NCBI GenBank assembly: GCA_030665535.1
Contig: DAOUZU010000078.1
Coordinates: 1 to 5,173 of the forward strand
Direction of reading: 5' to 3'
Length of the DNA stretch: 5,173 nt
Origin: Dehalococcoidia bacterium
GTDB lineage: Bacteria > Chloroflexota > Dehalococcoidia > Dehalococcoidales > JAUXAE01
Shown here one piece after another: positions 1 through 5,173 of the stretch (its first letter is position 1; every line of letters starts with the position of its first letter). A model generated the notes under the pieces. It ran no database searches. It saw only the letters and a program-made list of their open reading frames with translations, and was not told the DNA's origin. A program made the translations under genes and the position numbers.

Positions 1-1
1 G

Positions 2-1573
2 CTCAAGCCGGCCCTGGCCGCCGGTGAGCTGCAGACTATCGGCGCCACCACCACGGACGAGTACCGCAAATACATCGAAAAGGACTCCGCTCTGGAGAGG
101 CGCTTCCAGCCGGTATTCCTGGAGGAGCCCAGCATCGAGGCTACCATCGAGATACTCAAGGGGCTTCGCCCCCGCTACGAGGAGCACCACCATATTGAGA
201 TAAGCGACGAGGCCCTGGAGCAGGCCGCCCTTTTAAGTCAGCGCTACATCGCCGACCGGCACCTGCCCGATAAGGCCATCGACCTTATCGACGAGGCGGC
301 CAGCAAGGTGCGCCTGGAATCCGAGAGCGCTCCGCCGGGGGTGAAGGAACTGGACCGGAAGCTTCAGCAGCTCTCCGACGAGGAAGATGCCGCCTACCAG
401 CGCCAGGACTATGAGCAGGCGGCCAAGCTCAAGGCCGAGCTAATACGCCTGGAGGAGGAATACAGCCAGGCTAAAAAGCAGTGGCTCAAGCAGGAAAAGA
501 TAGACGAGGTGGTTGACGAGAAGGTAATCGCCCGGCTGGTGGCCAGCTGGACGGGCATCCCGGAGTCCCAGATGCTCCAGGGAGAGACAGAGCGGCTGGT
601 CAAAATGGAGGAGGAAATCCATAGCCGTTTCATAAACCAGGAGGAGGCGGTACACGCCGTCTCAGAGGCCATCAGGCGCTCGCGGGCCGGTCTCAAGGAC
701 CCGCGGCGGCCCATCGGCAGCTTTATGTTCCTGGGGCCCACCGGCGTCGGCAAGACGGAGCTGGCCCGCAGCCTGGCCTGGTTCCTCTTCGGCGACGAGG
801 GCGCCATCCTGCGGCTGGATATGTCCGAGTACCAGGAGAGGCACACCGTATCGCGCTTAATTGGCGCCCCGCCGGGCTATGTGGGCTATGACGAGGGCGG
901 ACAGCTGACCGAGGCCGTCCGGCGGCGTCCCTACCGGGTGCTGTTGCTGGACGAGATTGAGAAGGCCCATCCAGATGTCTTCAACAGCCTGCTGCAGCTC
1001 CTTGACGACGGCCGTCTGACCGACGGTCACGGTCGGACGGTGGACTTCAAGAACACGGTGGTCATAATGACTTCGAACACCGGTGTTGAGCTTATCAAGC
1101 GGGAGTCGGCCCTAGGCTTCGCCATCAAGACGGAGGCGGTCAAGAGCCGCAAACAACGCTACGATGCTATGAAGGAAAAGGTGATGAACGAGGTAAAAAG
1201 AACCTTCCGCCCCGAGTTCATCAACCGTATTGACGAGATAATCGTCTTCCACGAGCTCAACAAGGAGCAGCTCCGCAGCATCATAGATCTGATGCTCAAT
1301 GATGTCCAGCGAAGGCTGAGTGAGCGCAAGCTGGCCATTGAAGTCACCGATAAGGCCAAAACTTGGCTGGCCAAGGTAGGCTACGACCCCACCTACGGGG
1401 CGCGGCCGCTGCGACGGGCCATCGAACAGCACCTGGAGAACCCCCTGTCTAGCAAGCTGCTGCGCGGTGAATTCGGCGAGGGAGATACCGTAACCGTCTC
1501 GCTTAAGGGTGAAGGCCTTGCCTTTACCGCCAGGAAAGAGGCCAAGATAACCGCAGGCGCGGTTAAGAAGTAG
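2..1573 (+). CDS. clpC: ClpC-type AAA+ unfoldase, ATP-binding subunit of Clp protease (5'-partial)
   Basis: Hsp100 ATPase that unfolds substrates and threads them into ClpP in the cytoplasm. The frame is open from base 2, so the GTG at 308 is internal. 523 codons are visible; the family is usually 800-850 aa, so the N-domain and the start of D1 lie off the left edge. In order along the visible residues: the end of D1 with its sensor-1 IGATT and arginine-finger ALERRF segments; the D1 small domain (IADRHLPDKAIDLIDEA); a UVR-like coiled-coil middle region at about 121-156 (QDYEQAAKLKAEL); then D2. D2 has Walker A GPTGVGKT (734-757), pore loop GYVG (875-886), Walker B LLLDE (941-955), a NRID arginine finger near 1223-1234 and sensor-2 GARPLRR (1397-1417). 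An LGF tripeptide at 1112-1120 sits where the ClpP-docking loop lies. The UVR region plus this loop point to ClpC rather than ClpB, which lacks the docking loop. The stop is TAG. The frame is intact and all key motifs of the visible part are present. Confidence 0.97.
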   Translation, partial: LKPALAAGELQTIGATTTDEYRKYIEKDSALERRFQPVFLEEPSIEATIEILKGLRPRYEEHHHIEISDEALEQAALLSQRYIADRHLPDKAIDLIDEAASKVRLESESAPPGVKELDRKLQQLSDEEDAAYQRQDYEQAAKLKAELIRLEEEYSQAKKQWLKQEKIDEVVDEKVIARLVASWTGIPESQMLQGETERLVKMEEEIHSRFINQEEAVHAVSEAIRRSRAGLKDPRRPIGSFMFLGPTGVGKTELARSLAWFLFGDEGAILRLDMSEYQERHTVSRLIGAPPGYVGYDEGGQLTEAVRRRPYRVLLLDEIEKAHPDVFNSLLQLLDDGRLTDGHGRTVDFKNTVVIMTSNTGVELIKRESALGFAIKTEAVKSRKQRYDAMKEKVMNEVKRTFRPEFINRIDEIIVFHELNKEQLRSIIDLMLNDVQRRLSERKLAIEVTDKAKTWLAKVGYDPTYGARPLRRAIEQHLENPLSSKLLRGEFGEGDTVTVSLKGEGLAFTARKEAKITAGAVKK

Positions 1574-1576
1574 ACA

Positions 1577-1584
1577 GGGAGGAG
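1577..1584 (+). promoter_or_regulatory. Shine-Dalgarno of the VTT/DedA-like gene
   Basis: GGGAGGAG lies in the 12-base gap after the clpC stop. Only 1-3 bases separate it from the GTG at 1586, which is tighter than usual. The next in-frame start-like codon, GTG at 1613, is 28 bases away and too far to be served by it, so GTG 1586 is the better start. The placement fits translational coupling to clpC. Confidence 0.7.
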
Positions 1585-1585
1585 C

Positions 1586-2227
1586 GTGGTAAGCAGCGGC
1601 ATCTGGCCTAAAGTGAAGGTCGCCCTGAGAAGGTGGGAGTTCTGGGTCGCCATACTGGGCGTCACCATAACCCTTGCCCTGGCTCTATTCATCGTGTTGA
1701 ACAAGGATATCGTTCAGCAACTCAGCGGCTACGGCTACCTGGGCCTCATTATTATCAGCGCCGTGGGCGGGGCCACCGTCCTTGTTCCAGTGCCGATGCT
1801 GGCCGTCCAGTTCGCCATGGGCGGCGTGCTGGCTCCCTGGTTCGGCCCGATGGTAGTGGGACCCCTTTTCGTCGGCCTGGTGGCCGGCCTGAGTGAGACA
1901 TTGGGCGCCCTGACCATCTACATGACCGGCTACGGCGGCGGTACGCCACTGGCCAAGGGGATGGGCGGCGAGGGCCGCCTGCAACGAATCTACCGCCGGC
2001 TGATAACCCTGATGCGCAAGCGGGGCAAGCTCACCCTTTTTCTCATTTCGGCCATCATCAATCCCTTCTTCTATCCCGTATCCCTGGCCGCCGGCGCCCT
2101 TCACTTCGGCATCTGGAGGTACTTTCTCATCGCTTGGATCGGCAAGACCATTAAGACCACTGCCATCGCCTACGCCGGCTACTTCGGGCTAAGGGGCATT
2201 TTTGAGGCTTTCGGAATCTCGCTTTAG
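1586..2227 (+). CDS. VTT-domain (DedA/SNARE-associated family) integral membrane protein
   Basis: 213-aa membrane protein with GTG start and TAG stop. A basic N-terminus (KVKVALRRW) precedes a first helix at about 18-38. Hydrophobic segments follow at about 50-82, 88-113, 149-172 and 178-200, separated by a basic cytoplasmic-type loop at 131-148. Family marks are a proline-containing re-entrant-like stretch LVPVP (66-70), a G-x2-E-x2-G-x4-Y-x2-G pattern at 101-115 with acidic E104, a second proline loop INPFFYP (158-164) followed by AAG, and GKTIK (186-190) near the end, matching the conserved G-[RK] of VTT proteins. Known relatives (DedA, YqjA, TMEM41B/VMP1) act in lipid scrambling, undecaprenyl-phosphate recycling and proton-dependent membrane homeostasis. 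Which of these applies here cannot be told. It follows clpC by 12 bases and is probably its operon partner. The family assignment is fairly sure; the substrate is unknown. Confidence 0.82.
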   Translation: MVSSGIWPKVKVALRRWEFWVAILGVTITLALALFIVLNKDIVQQLSGYGYLGLIIISAVGGATVLVPVPMLAVQFAMGGVLAPWFGPMVVGPLFVGLVAGLSETLGALTIYMTGYGGGTPLAKGMGGEGRLQRIYRRLITLMRKRGKLTLFLISAIINPFFYPVSLAAGALHFGIWRYFLIAWIGKTIKTTAIAYAGYFGLRGIFEAFGISL

Positions 2228-2236
2228 GCGTGGCCG

Positions 2237-2260
2237 GATTTGCCCGCCGTAGGGCAAGTC
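2237..2260 (+). repeat. Inverted repeat, possible operator or weak terminator hairpin
   Basis: The arms GATTTGCCC and GGGCAAGTC flank the loop GCCGTA. They give nine pairs as RNA, one of them G-U (2239/2258), with a perfect 6-bp core TTGCCC/GGGCAA. It starts 9 bases after the VTT-gene stop and ends 3 bases before the TATAAT of the purF promoter, and its left arm is also the best -35. No T-run follows, so it is a poor intrinsic terminator. As DNA it is well placed to be an operator controlling purF. It may serve both roles. Confidence 0.55.
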
Positions 2261-2269
2261 AGTTATAAT
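2240..2269 (+). promoter_or_regulatory. Predicted sigma70-type promoter of purF
   Basis: The -10 is a perfect TATAAT at 2264-2269. The best -35 is TTGCCC at 2240-2245 (4 of 6 matches to TTGACA) with an 18-base spacer. Transcription would begin near 2276, giving a leader of about 44 bases before the purF TTG. The inverted repeat at 2237-2260 covers the -35 and most of the spacer, so a protein bound there would block RNA polymerase. Confidence 0.65.
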
Positions 2270-2305
2270 AGTAATGGCCAATCTCCGGCTGAACTAGATT
2301 AAAAA

Positions 2306-2311
2306 AAGAGG
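2306..2311 (+). promoter_or_regulatory. Shine-Dalgarno of purF
   Basis: AAGAGG is a partial anti-16S match with 8 bases before TTG 2320. An in-frame TGA at 2290-2292 and the absence of any ATG, GTG or TTG codon between it and 2320 make TTG the only ordinary start available. Confidence 0.65.
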
Positions 2312-2319
2312 CGGGCGGT

Positions 2320-3762
2320 TTGCGCGAGGCTTGTGGCGTTTTCGGCGTCTATGCTCCCAACGAAGATGTAGCTCGGCTTACCTTCTTTTCCCTGTTTGCC
2401 CTCCAGCACCGCGGCCAGGAGAGCGCCGGCATCGCCAGCAGCGACGGCAATAGCATCCGTAGTTTCACCCGTATGGGGCTGGTATCTCAGGTATTTGACG
2501 AGGAATCACTTAGCAGGCTCGATGGTACAATTGCCATCGGGCACAACCGCTACTCCACCCGTGGCTCCAGCCAGGCCTGCAATGCCCAGCCGGTGGTCGT
2601 TGGCCAGGGGGACAATGCTCTGGCTGTGGCCCACAACGGCAATATCATCAATGCCGAGACGCTCTACGAAGAGTTGGTCGATCAGGGATATCTATTTAAA
2701 TCATCCACGGACACAGAGGTAATCGCCAACCTGATACTGTCCTCACCAGAGAAGCACTGGGTGGATAAGATAAGGTACGCCATGCGGCGGCTGAAGGGTG
2801 CTTATTCCATGACCGTCCTTACCCGGGGCACCCTCTTCGGTGTCCGCGATCCCCTCGGCGTACGCCCCTTCTGCCTGGGCAGCATTCCCAACGGCGGCTG
2901 GGTGATGGCCTCCGAAAGCTGCGCCCTAGACCACATCGGCGCCGACCTTATCCGTGAGATTGAACCCGGCGAGATCCTAGCCATTAACCAGGATGGCCTC
3001 GATAGCCACCGCCAAGATACCGATAAAAGGGGCCTCTGTATTTTTGAGTATATATATTTTGCCCGCCCCGATAGCATAATAAGCGACCGCCTGGTCTACG
3101 AAGCGCGGTGGGCTATGGGAGCTCGCCTAGCAGAAGAGTACCCCGTAGATGCCGACGTGGTTATTGGCGTGCCTGATTCGGCTACCGCCGCCGCCGTTGG
3201 TTACGCTGTCAGGTCCGGCATACCACTGGCCGAGGGGCTTATTAAGAACCGCTACATCGGGCGTACCTTCATTGAACCGGCACAGCGAATGAGAGACATG
3301 GGTGTCAAGATGAAGTTCAACCCTCTGGTGCCAGTACTGAAGGATAAGCGAGTGGTCCTGGTTGACGACAGCATCGTCCGCGGTACCACTACCCCCCAGG
3401 TAATCAAGTTGATTAAAAAGGCCGGCGCCAAAGAGGTGCATATGCGCGTTTGCGCCCCACCGCTGCGCTATCCCTGCTTCTTCGGTGTGGATGTAGCCAC
3501 CCGTTGGGAATTAATCGCCGCCCAGAAGAACATCCCCGAGATCAGAGACTATATCGACGCCGACTCGCTGGGCTACCTCAGCCTGGAGGGCTTGGTTGAA
3601 GCCGTAAACCTGCCTCGCGATTTATTCTGCCTGGCCTGTTTTTCCGGCCAATACCCGATACCGGTACAGCTGGAGATGGACAAGCTGGCCCTAGAGAGTT
3701 TGCCGACGCGGAAAGCGGCAAAGAAGCACAAAGCCAAGGCCACCGGCGGTAGCCCTGCCTAG
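2320..3762 (+). CDS. purF: Amidophosphoribosyltransferase (glutamine PRPP amidotransferase)
   Basis: Catalyses the first committed step of purine synthesis: PRPP plus glutamine gives 5-phosphoribosylamine, glutamate and pyrophosphate. 480 aa, TTG start. The class II glutaminase domain (about 5-235) has nucleophile C5, exposed after processing of a short MREA leader (Bacillus subtilis PurF has an 11-residue one), plus HNRYST (75-80), HNGN (105-108) and D131. The phosphoribosyltransferase domain carries the PRPP loop VLVDDSIVRGTTT (346-358, bases about 3355-3393). Cysteines C240, C386, C437 and C440 sit at the positions of the four [4Fe-4S] ligands of the Bacillus enzyme, with the last two in a CLAC motif, so this is the Fe-S, oxygen-sensitive type. 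The C-terminus ends in a basic, probably disordered tail (RKAAKKHKAK, 464-473). Allosteric AMP/GMP inhibition is a family property. It has its own predicted promoter and purM lies downstream. Confidence 0.97.
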   Translation: MREACGVFGVYAPNEDVARLTFFSLFALQHRGQESAGIASSDGNSIRSFTRMGLVSQVFDEESLSRLDGTIAIGHNRYSTRGSSQACNAQPVVVGQGDNALAVAHNGNIINAETLYEELVDQGYLFKSSTDTEVIANLILSSPEKHWVDKIRYAMRRLKGAYSMTVLTRGTLFGVRDPLGVRPFCLGSIPNGGWVMASESCALDHIGADLIREIEPGEILAINQDGLDSHRQDTDKRGLCIFEYIYFARPDSIISDRLVYEARWAMGARLAEEYPVDADVVIGVPDSATAAAVGYAVRSGIPLAEGLIKNRYIGRTFIEPAQRMRDMGVKMKFNPLVPVLKDKRVVLVDDSIVRGTTTPQVIKLIKKAGAKEVHMRVCAPPLRYPCFFGVDVATRWELIAAQKNIPEIRDYIDADSLGYLSLEGLVEAVNLPRDLFCLACFSGQYPIPVQLEMDKLALESLPTRKAAKKHKAKATGGSPA

Positions 3763-3778
3763 CCGCCATGGGCCCGGC

Positions 3779-3807
3779 TCAACAAGACTGTAATATACTA
3801 TTATACT
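3779..3807 (+). promoter_or_regulatory. Candidate promoter for the small membrane gene and purM
   Basis: TCAACA at 3779-3784 (4 of 6 to TTGACA), a 17-base spacer, and TATACT at 3802-3807 (5 of 6 to TATAAT). A second TATACT at 3794-3799 is an alternative -10. It lies 17 bases after the purF stop and would give a leader of about 135 bases. The AT-rich repeat it sits in could produce such matches by chance, so confidence is moderate to low. Confidence 0.4.
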
Positions 3808-3820
3808 ATTATTCTATTCT
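3792..3820 (+). repeat. AT-rich 8-bp tandem repeat, about 3.6 copies
   Basis: Successive units read AATATACT, ATTATACT, ATTATTCT and a partial ATTCT. The units differ by one base each and drift steadily. It is the most AT-rich intergenic stretch of an otherwise GC-rich window and overlaps the candidate -10 elements. It could act as an easily melted promoter region or simply be slippage-derived. Confidence 0.6.
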
Positions 3821-3827
3821 CCAGCCC

Positions 3828-3861
3828 GCTGGCGGCTGCCGCCCCGCCAACCAGTGGGTTG
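3828..3861 (+). other. GC-rich hairpins in the leader between purF and the small ORF
   Basis: Several overlapping foldings are visible: GGCGG-CTG-CCGCC (3831-3843), or the competing TGGCGG (3830-3835) with CCGCCA (3844-3849), and CAACC-AGTG-GGTTG (3848-3861). The second and third share bases 3848-3849 and exclude each other. No T-run follows, so an intrinsic terminator for purF is not supported. It may be a Rho-independent-like weak terminator, an mRNA stabiliser or a regulatory leader. GTTGATT is directly repeated just downstream (3858-3864 and 3873-3879). Confidence 0.35.
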
Positions 3862-3912
3862 ATTGCCGACGAGTTGATTAGGGTGCTATCATAAAACCTA
3901 CCAATTCCCGCG

Positions 3913-3926
3913 GCCGGTTGACCGGC
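3913..3926 (+). other. Short hairpin just upstream of a Shine-Dalgarno
   Basis: GCCGG-TTGA-CCGGC is a 5-bp all-GC stem with a 4-base loop, ending 7 bases before the AAGGAGG at 3934. It could affect ribosome access to the small ORF. No matching known RNA family is recognised. Confidence 0.4.
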
Positions 3927-3933
3927 TGGCGGC

Positions 3934-3940
3934 AAGGAGG
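3934..3940 (+). promoter_or_regulatory. Strong Shine-Dalgarno of the small membrane ORF
   Basis: AAGGAGG, a full anti-16S match, stands 9 bases before ATG 3950. It is the strongest ribosome-binding site in the window and decides both that the short ORF is real and which frame is used. Confidence 0.85.
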
Positions 3941-3949
3941 ACTGGAATA

Positions 3950-4156
3950 ATGGGTTGCACTACCATATTGGCGGCGGCTATACCTGGCTTTTTCTTAAGC
4001 TCCTGGTTTCTCATGCTCTTGTGGGGAGTAATCGCCCCCGAACTGGATATAGTCACCATCAGCTATACGCAGAGTATGCTGGTGACTATCACTCTATGGA
4101 TTGCCGTTGCCCCCTTGGCGGCTGCTGGCAGCCGCAAAAAGTGGTGGCGGGACTAA
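3950..4156 (+). CDS. Hypothetical small two-helix membrane protein (68 aa)
   Basis: I do not recognise this protein. It has an ATG start, a perfect Shine-Dalgarno, and two consecutive in-frame stops (TAA at 4154 and TAA at 4157). The sequence shows one hydrophobic helix at about 5-29 (GFFLSSWFLMLLWG) and a second at about 41-60 (MLVTITLWIAVAPLAAA), joined by a short polar turn with E31 and D33. It ends in a basic tail, RKKWWR (62-67). The positive-inside rule predicts a hairpin with both ends in the cytoplasm. There is a Cys at position 3 but no lipobox. It lies 187 bases after purF and 42 bases before purM, so it is probably co-transcribed with purM. A role in purine uptake or membrane tethering of pathway enzymes is only speculation. 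The composition strongly favours a true membrane protein over a chance ORF. Confidence 0.75.
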   Translation: MGCTTILAAAIPGFFLSSWFLMLLWGVIAPELDIVTISYTQSMLVTITLWIAVAPLAAAGSRKKWWRD

Positions 4157-4183
4157 TAACCCACTTTCCATTACAGTTTGACA

Positions 4184-4198
4184 ATGGAGGCCGGATAG
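4184..4198 (+). other. Four-codon in-frame mini-ORF ending at the purM start
   Basis: ATG GAG GCC GGA TAG lies in the purM frame, and its stop is directly followed by the proposed ATT start. Its ATG overlaps the GGAGG that serves purM and has no Shine-Dalgarno of its own, since the bases upstream (about 4160-4183) hold no purine-rich match. It is either fortuitous, a coupling peptide allowing reinitiation at ATT, or the true purM start followed by a nonsense change. TAG ends clpC, the VTT gene and purF here, so routine TAG readthrough is unlikely. Confidence 0.3.
4185..4190 (+). promoter_or_regulatory. Shine-Dalgarno that sets the purM start
   Basis: TGGAGG, with the GGAGG core at 4186-4190, is 8 bases before ATT 4199, the ideal spacing. 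No other purine-rich site exists near the conserved purM N-terminus. Confidence 0.75.
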
Positions 4199-5173
4199 AT
4201 TAAGGACAGCTATGCTGCCGCTGGCGTCAATATTGACGCCGCCGCCAGGATTAAAGAGATAATTGCCAGATACGCCGCAGCGACTACGCGCCCAGAGGTG
4301 CTGGCCGGCCCTGGCCTCTTCGGCGGCCTTTTTGAGCTTGGGAAATACCGTCAGCCAGTGCTGGTATCTAGCGTTGACGGTGTCGGCACCAAGCTAAAAA
4401 TCGCCGCTGCCTTGGGCAAGCACGACACTATCGGTATTGATCTAGTTAACCACTGTGTCAACGACATCCTAACCGGAGGCGCGGCGCCCCTATTCTTCCT
4501 GGACTATATCGCTGCTGGTAAACTCAACCCAGAGCAAGTGGGCGAAATCGCCCGGGGGCTGGCCGAGGCTTGTCGCCAGGCCGGTTGCGCCCTTATCGGC
4601 GGTGAGACGGCTGAGATGCCAGGGCTTTATTCCGGCGAGGACTACGACTTGGCCGGCTTCATTGTCGGCGTAGTGGAGAAAGACCGGATGATAACGGGTA
4701 AGACTATAGCCACCGGCGATGTCATCCTAGGCCTACCCTCCAGCGGTCTACACACCAATGGCTACTCTCTAGTGCGCAAGATATTCGGTACTAACCGGCA
4801 AGCTCTGGGCAAACACTACCCGGAGCTAGGCCGCAGCCTGGGGGATGAACTGCTTGAGCCGCACCGCAGCTACCATTTACAGCTTGAGCCCCTTCTTTCC
4901 TATATCAAGGGTATGGCCCATATCACCGGCGGCGGCCTGATAGACAACCTGCCGCGTATCCTGCCGCCGGGTACAGCCGCCCGGCTTAAGGCCGATGCCT
5001 GGCCGGTGCCGTCCATTTTCAACCTCATCCGGGAGAAGGGCGCCGTTACCCCGAGGGAGATGTACAGCATCTTCAATATGGGCATCGGCATGGCCGTTAT
5101 CGCCGCCGCTGACTATGCCGAAAAGATAGGTCAGGCCCTGCCTGAGGCCATAGCTATCGGCCGGGTGGTTGAA
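4199..5173 (+). CDS. purM: Phosphoribosylformylglycinamidine cyclo-ligase (AIR synthetase), 3'-partial, AUU start
   Basis: Catalyses ATP-dependent ring closure of FGAM to AIR, the fifth step of purine synthesis, in the cytoplasm. 325 codons run open to the window edge; the family is about 340-350 aa, so some 20 residues are missing. Motifs counted from ATT as residue 1: the N-terminal AGVNID (8-13); PEVLAG and a GLFGGLFEL loop; the nucleotide-binding DGVGTK (60-65); GIDLVNHCVND; PLFFLDY; GGETAEMPG (134-142); SSGLHTNGYSLVRK; and HITGGGLIDNLPR starting at 241. The N-terminus I-K-D-S-Y-A-A-A-G-V-N-I-D aligns without gaps to the Bacillus start M-S-E-A-Y-K-N-A-G-V-D-I-E, which places Met1 on ATT 4199. 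The preceding codon is TAG (4196-4198). No ATG, GTG, TTG or CTG occurs in frame before GTG 4298 (codon 34), and starting there would delete the conserved N-terminus. The gene identity is certain; the start is probable. Confidence 0.93.
   Translation, partial: MKDSYAAAGVNIDAAARIKEIIARYAAATTRPEVLAGPGLFGGLFELGKYRQPVLVSSVDGVGTKLKIAAALGKHDTIGIDLVNHCVNDILTGGAAPLFFLDYIAAGKLNPEQVGEIARGLAEACRQAGCALIGGETAEMPGLYSGEDYDLAGFIVGVVEKDRMITGKTIATGDVILGLPSSGLHTNGYSLVRKIFGTNRQALGKHYPELGRSLGDELLEPHRSYHLQLEPLLSYIKGMAHITGGGLIDNLPRILPPGTAARLKADAWPVPSIFNLIREKGAVTPREMYSIFNMGIGMAVIAAADYAEKIGQALPEAIAIGRVVE

Noticed and set aside
308..310. GTG at 308 as the start of a shorter ClpC
   Set aside because: The frame is open to base 2 and the upstream translation is typical ClpC D1 sequence (IGATT, ALERRF, DKAIDLIDEA), so this GTG is an internal valine.
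1685..2104. 139-codon antisense ORF opposite the VTT gene
   Set aside because: It is a shadow of a GC-rich coding region, with low-complexity charged composition and no recognisable domain; the + strand protein has clear family motifs.
3041..3062. AT-rich TATATAT stretch as an internal promoter
   Set aside because: It encodes the conserved EYIYFARP segment of PurF, so the codons explain the composition, and no convincing -35 precedes it.
3127..3441. 104-codon antisense ORF opposite purF
   Set aside because: It lies wholly within the conserved phosphoribosyltransferase domain of purF and shows no family resemblance or ribosome-binding site.
3763..3949. Purine riboswitch or T-box in the leader before the small ORF
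   Set aside because: I could not find the conserved three-way-junction core of a purine riboswitch, nor a T-box sequence. The hairpins seen are generic GC-rich stems.
3955..4203. 82-codon + strand ORF overlapping the small membrane gene in another frame
   Set aside because: It starts at TTG without a suitably placed Shine-Dalgarno of its own. The AAGGAGG is better spaced for ATG 3950, whose product has a coherent two-helix pattern.
4178..4206. Perfect TTGACA (4178-4183) just before purM as a promoter -35
   Set aside because: At 16-18 bases downstream the hexamers are TTAAGG, TAAGGA and AAGGAC, poor matches to TATAAT, and transcription would start inside the purM coding region.

Overview
The window is a GC-rich, densely coded bacterial segment with every gene on the + strand. 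It reads as two short transcription units. The taxon cannot be fixed from the sequence. The GC-rich coding, the UVR-containing ClpC, the Fe-S type PurF and the purF-to-purM proximity would fit a Chloroflexota/Dehalococcoidia-like genome, but this is a low-confidence impression.

Unit 1 (2-2227) is the C-terminal two thirds of a ClpC AAA+ unfoldase, cut by the left edge. Twelve bases later comes a 213-aa VTT/DedA-like (SNARE-associated family) membrane protein. The tight spacing suggests co-transcription, and therefore a protein-quality-control plus membrane-homeostasis unit.

Unit 2 (about 2240 to the right edge) is purine biosynthesis. A sigma70-type promoter with a perfect TATAAT is overlaid by a 9-bp inverted repeat and precedes purF (amidophosphoribosyltransferase, step 1 of de novo IMP synthesis). 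A 187-bp intergenic region follows, holding an AT-rich 8-bp tandem repeat, a second promoter-like site and several GC-rich hairpins. It leads into an unrecognised 68-aa two-helix membrane protein with a perfect Shine-Dalgarno. The last gene is purM (AIR synthetase, step 5), cut by the right edge about 20 codons before its expected end.

The most notable point is purM initiation. An in-frame TAG lies directly before the conserved N-terminus, and no ATG, GTG, TTG or CTG occurs in frame until codon 34. The only codon with a properly spaced Shine-Dalgarno is ATT at 4199, which also aligns with Met1 of Bacillus PurM. Either purM uses an AUU start, as infC does in enterobacteria, or there is a point mutation or base-call error here. 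Other starts are also non-ATG (GTG for the VTT protein, TTG for purF); only the small membrane protein has ATG. I see no mobile element, CRISPR array, tRNA or rRNA, and no complete new multi-gene system. The candidates for novelty are the AUU start, the small protein inserted in the pur cluster, and the structured leader before it.
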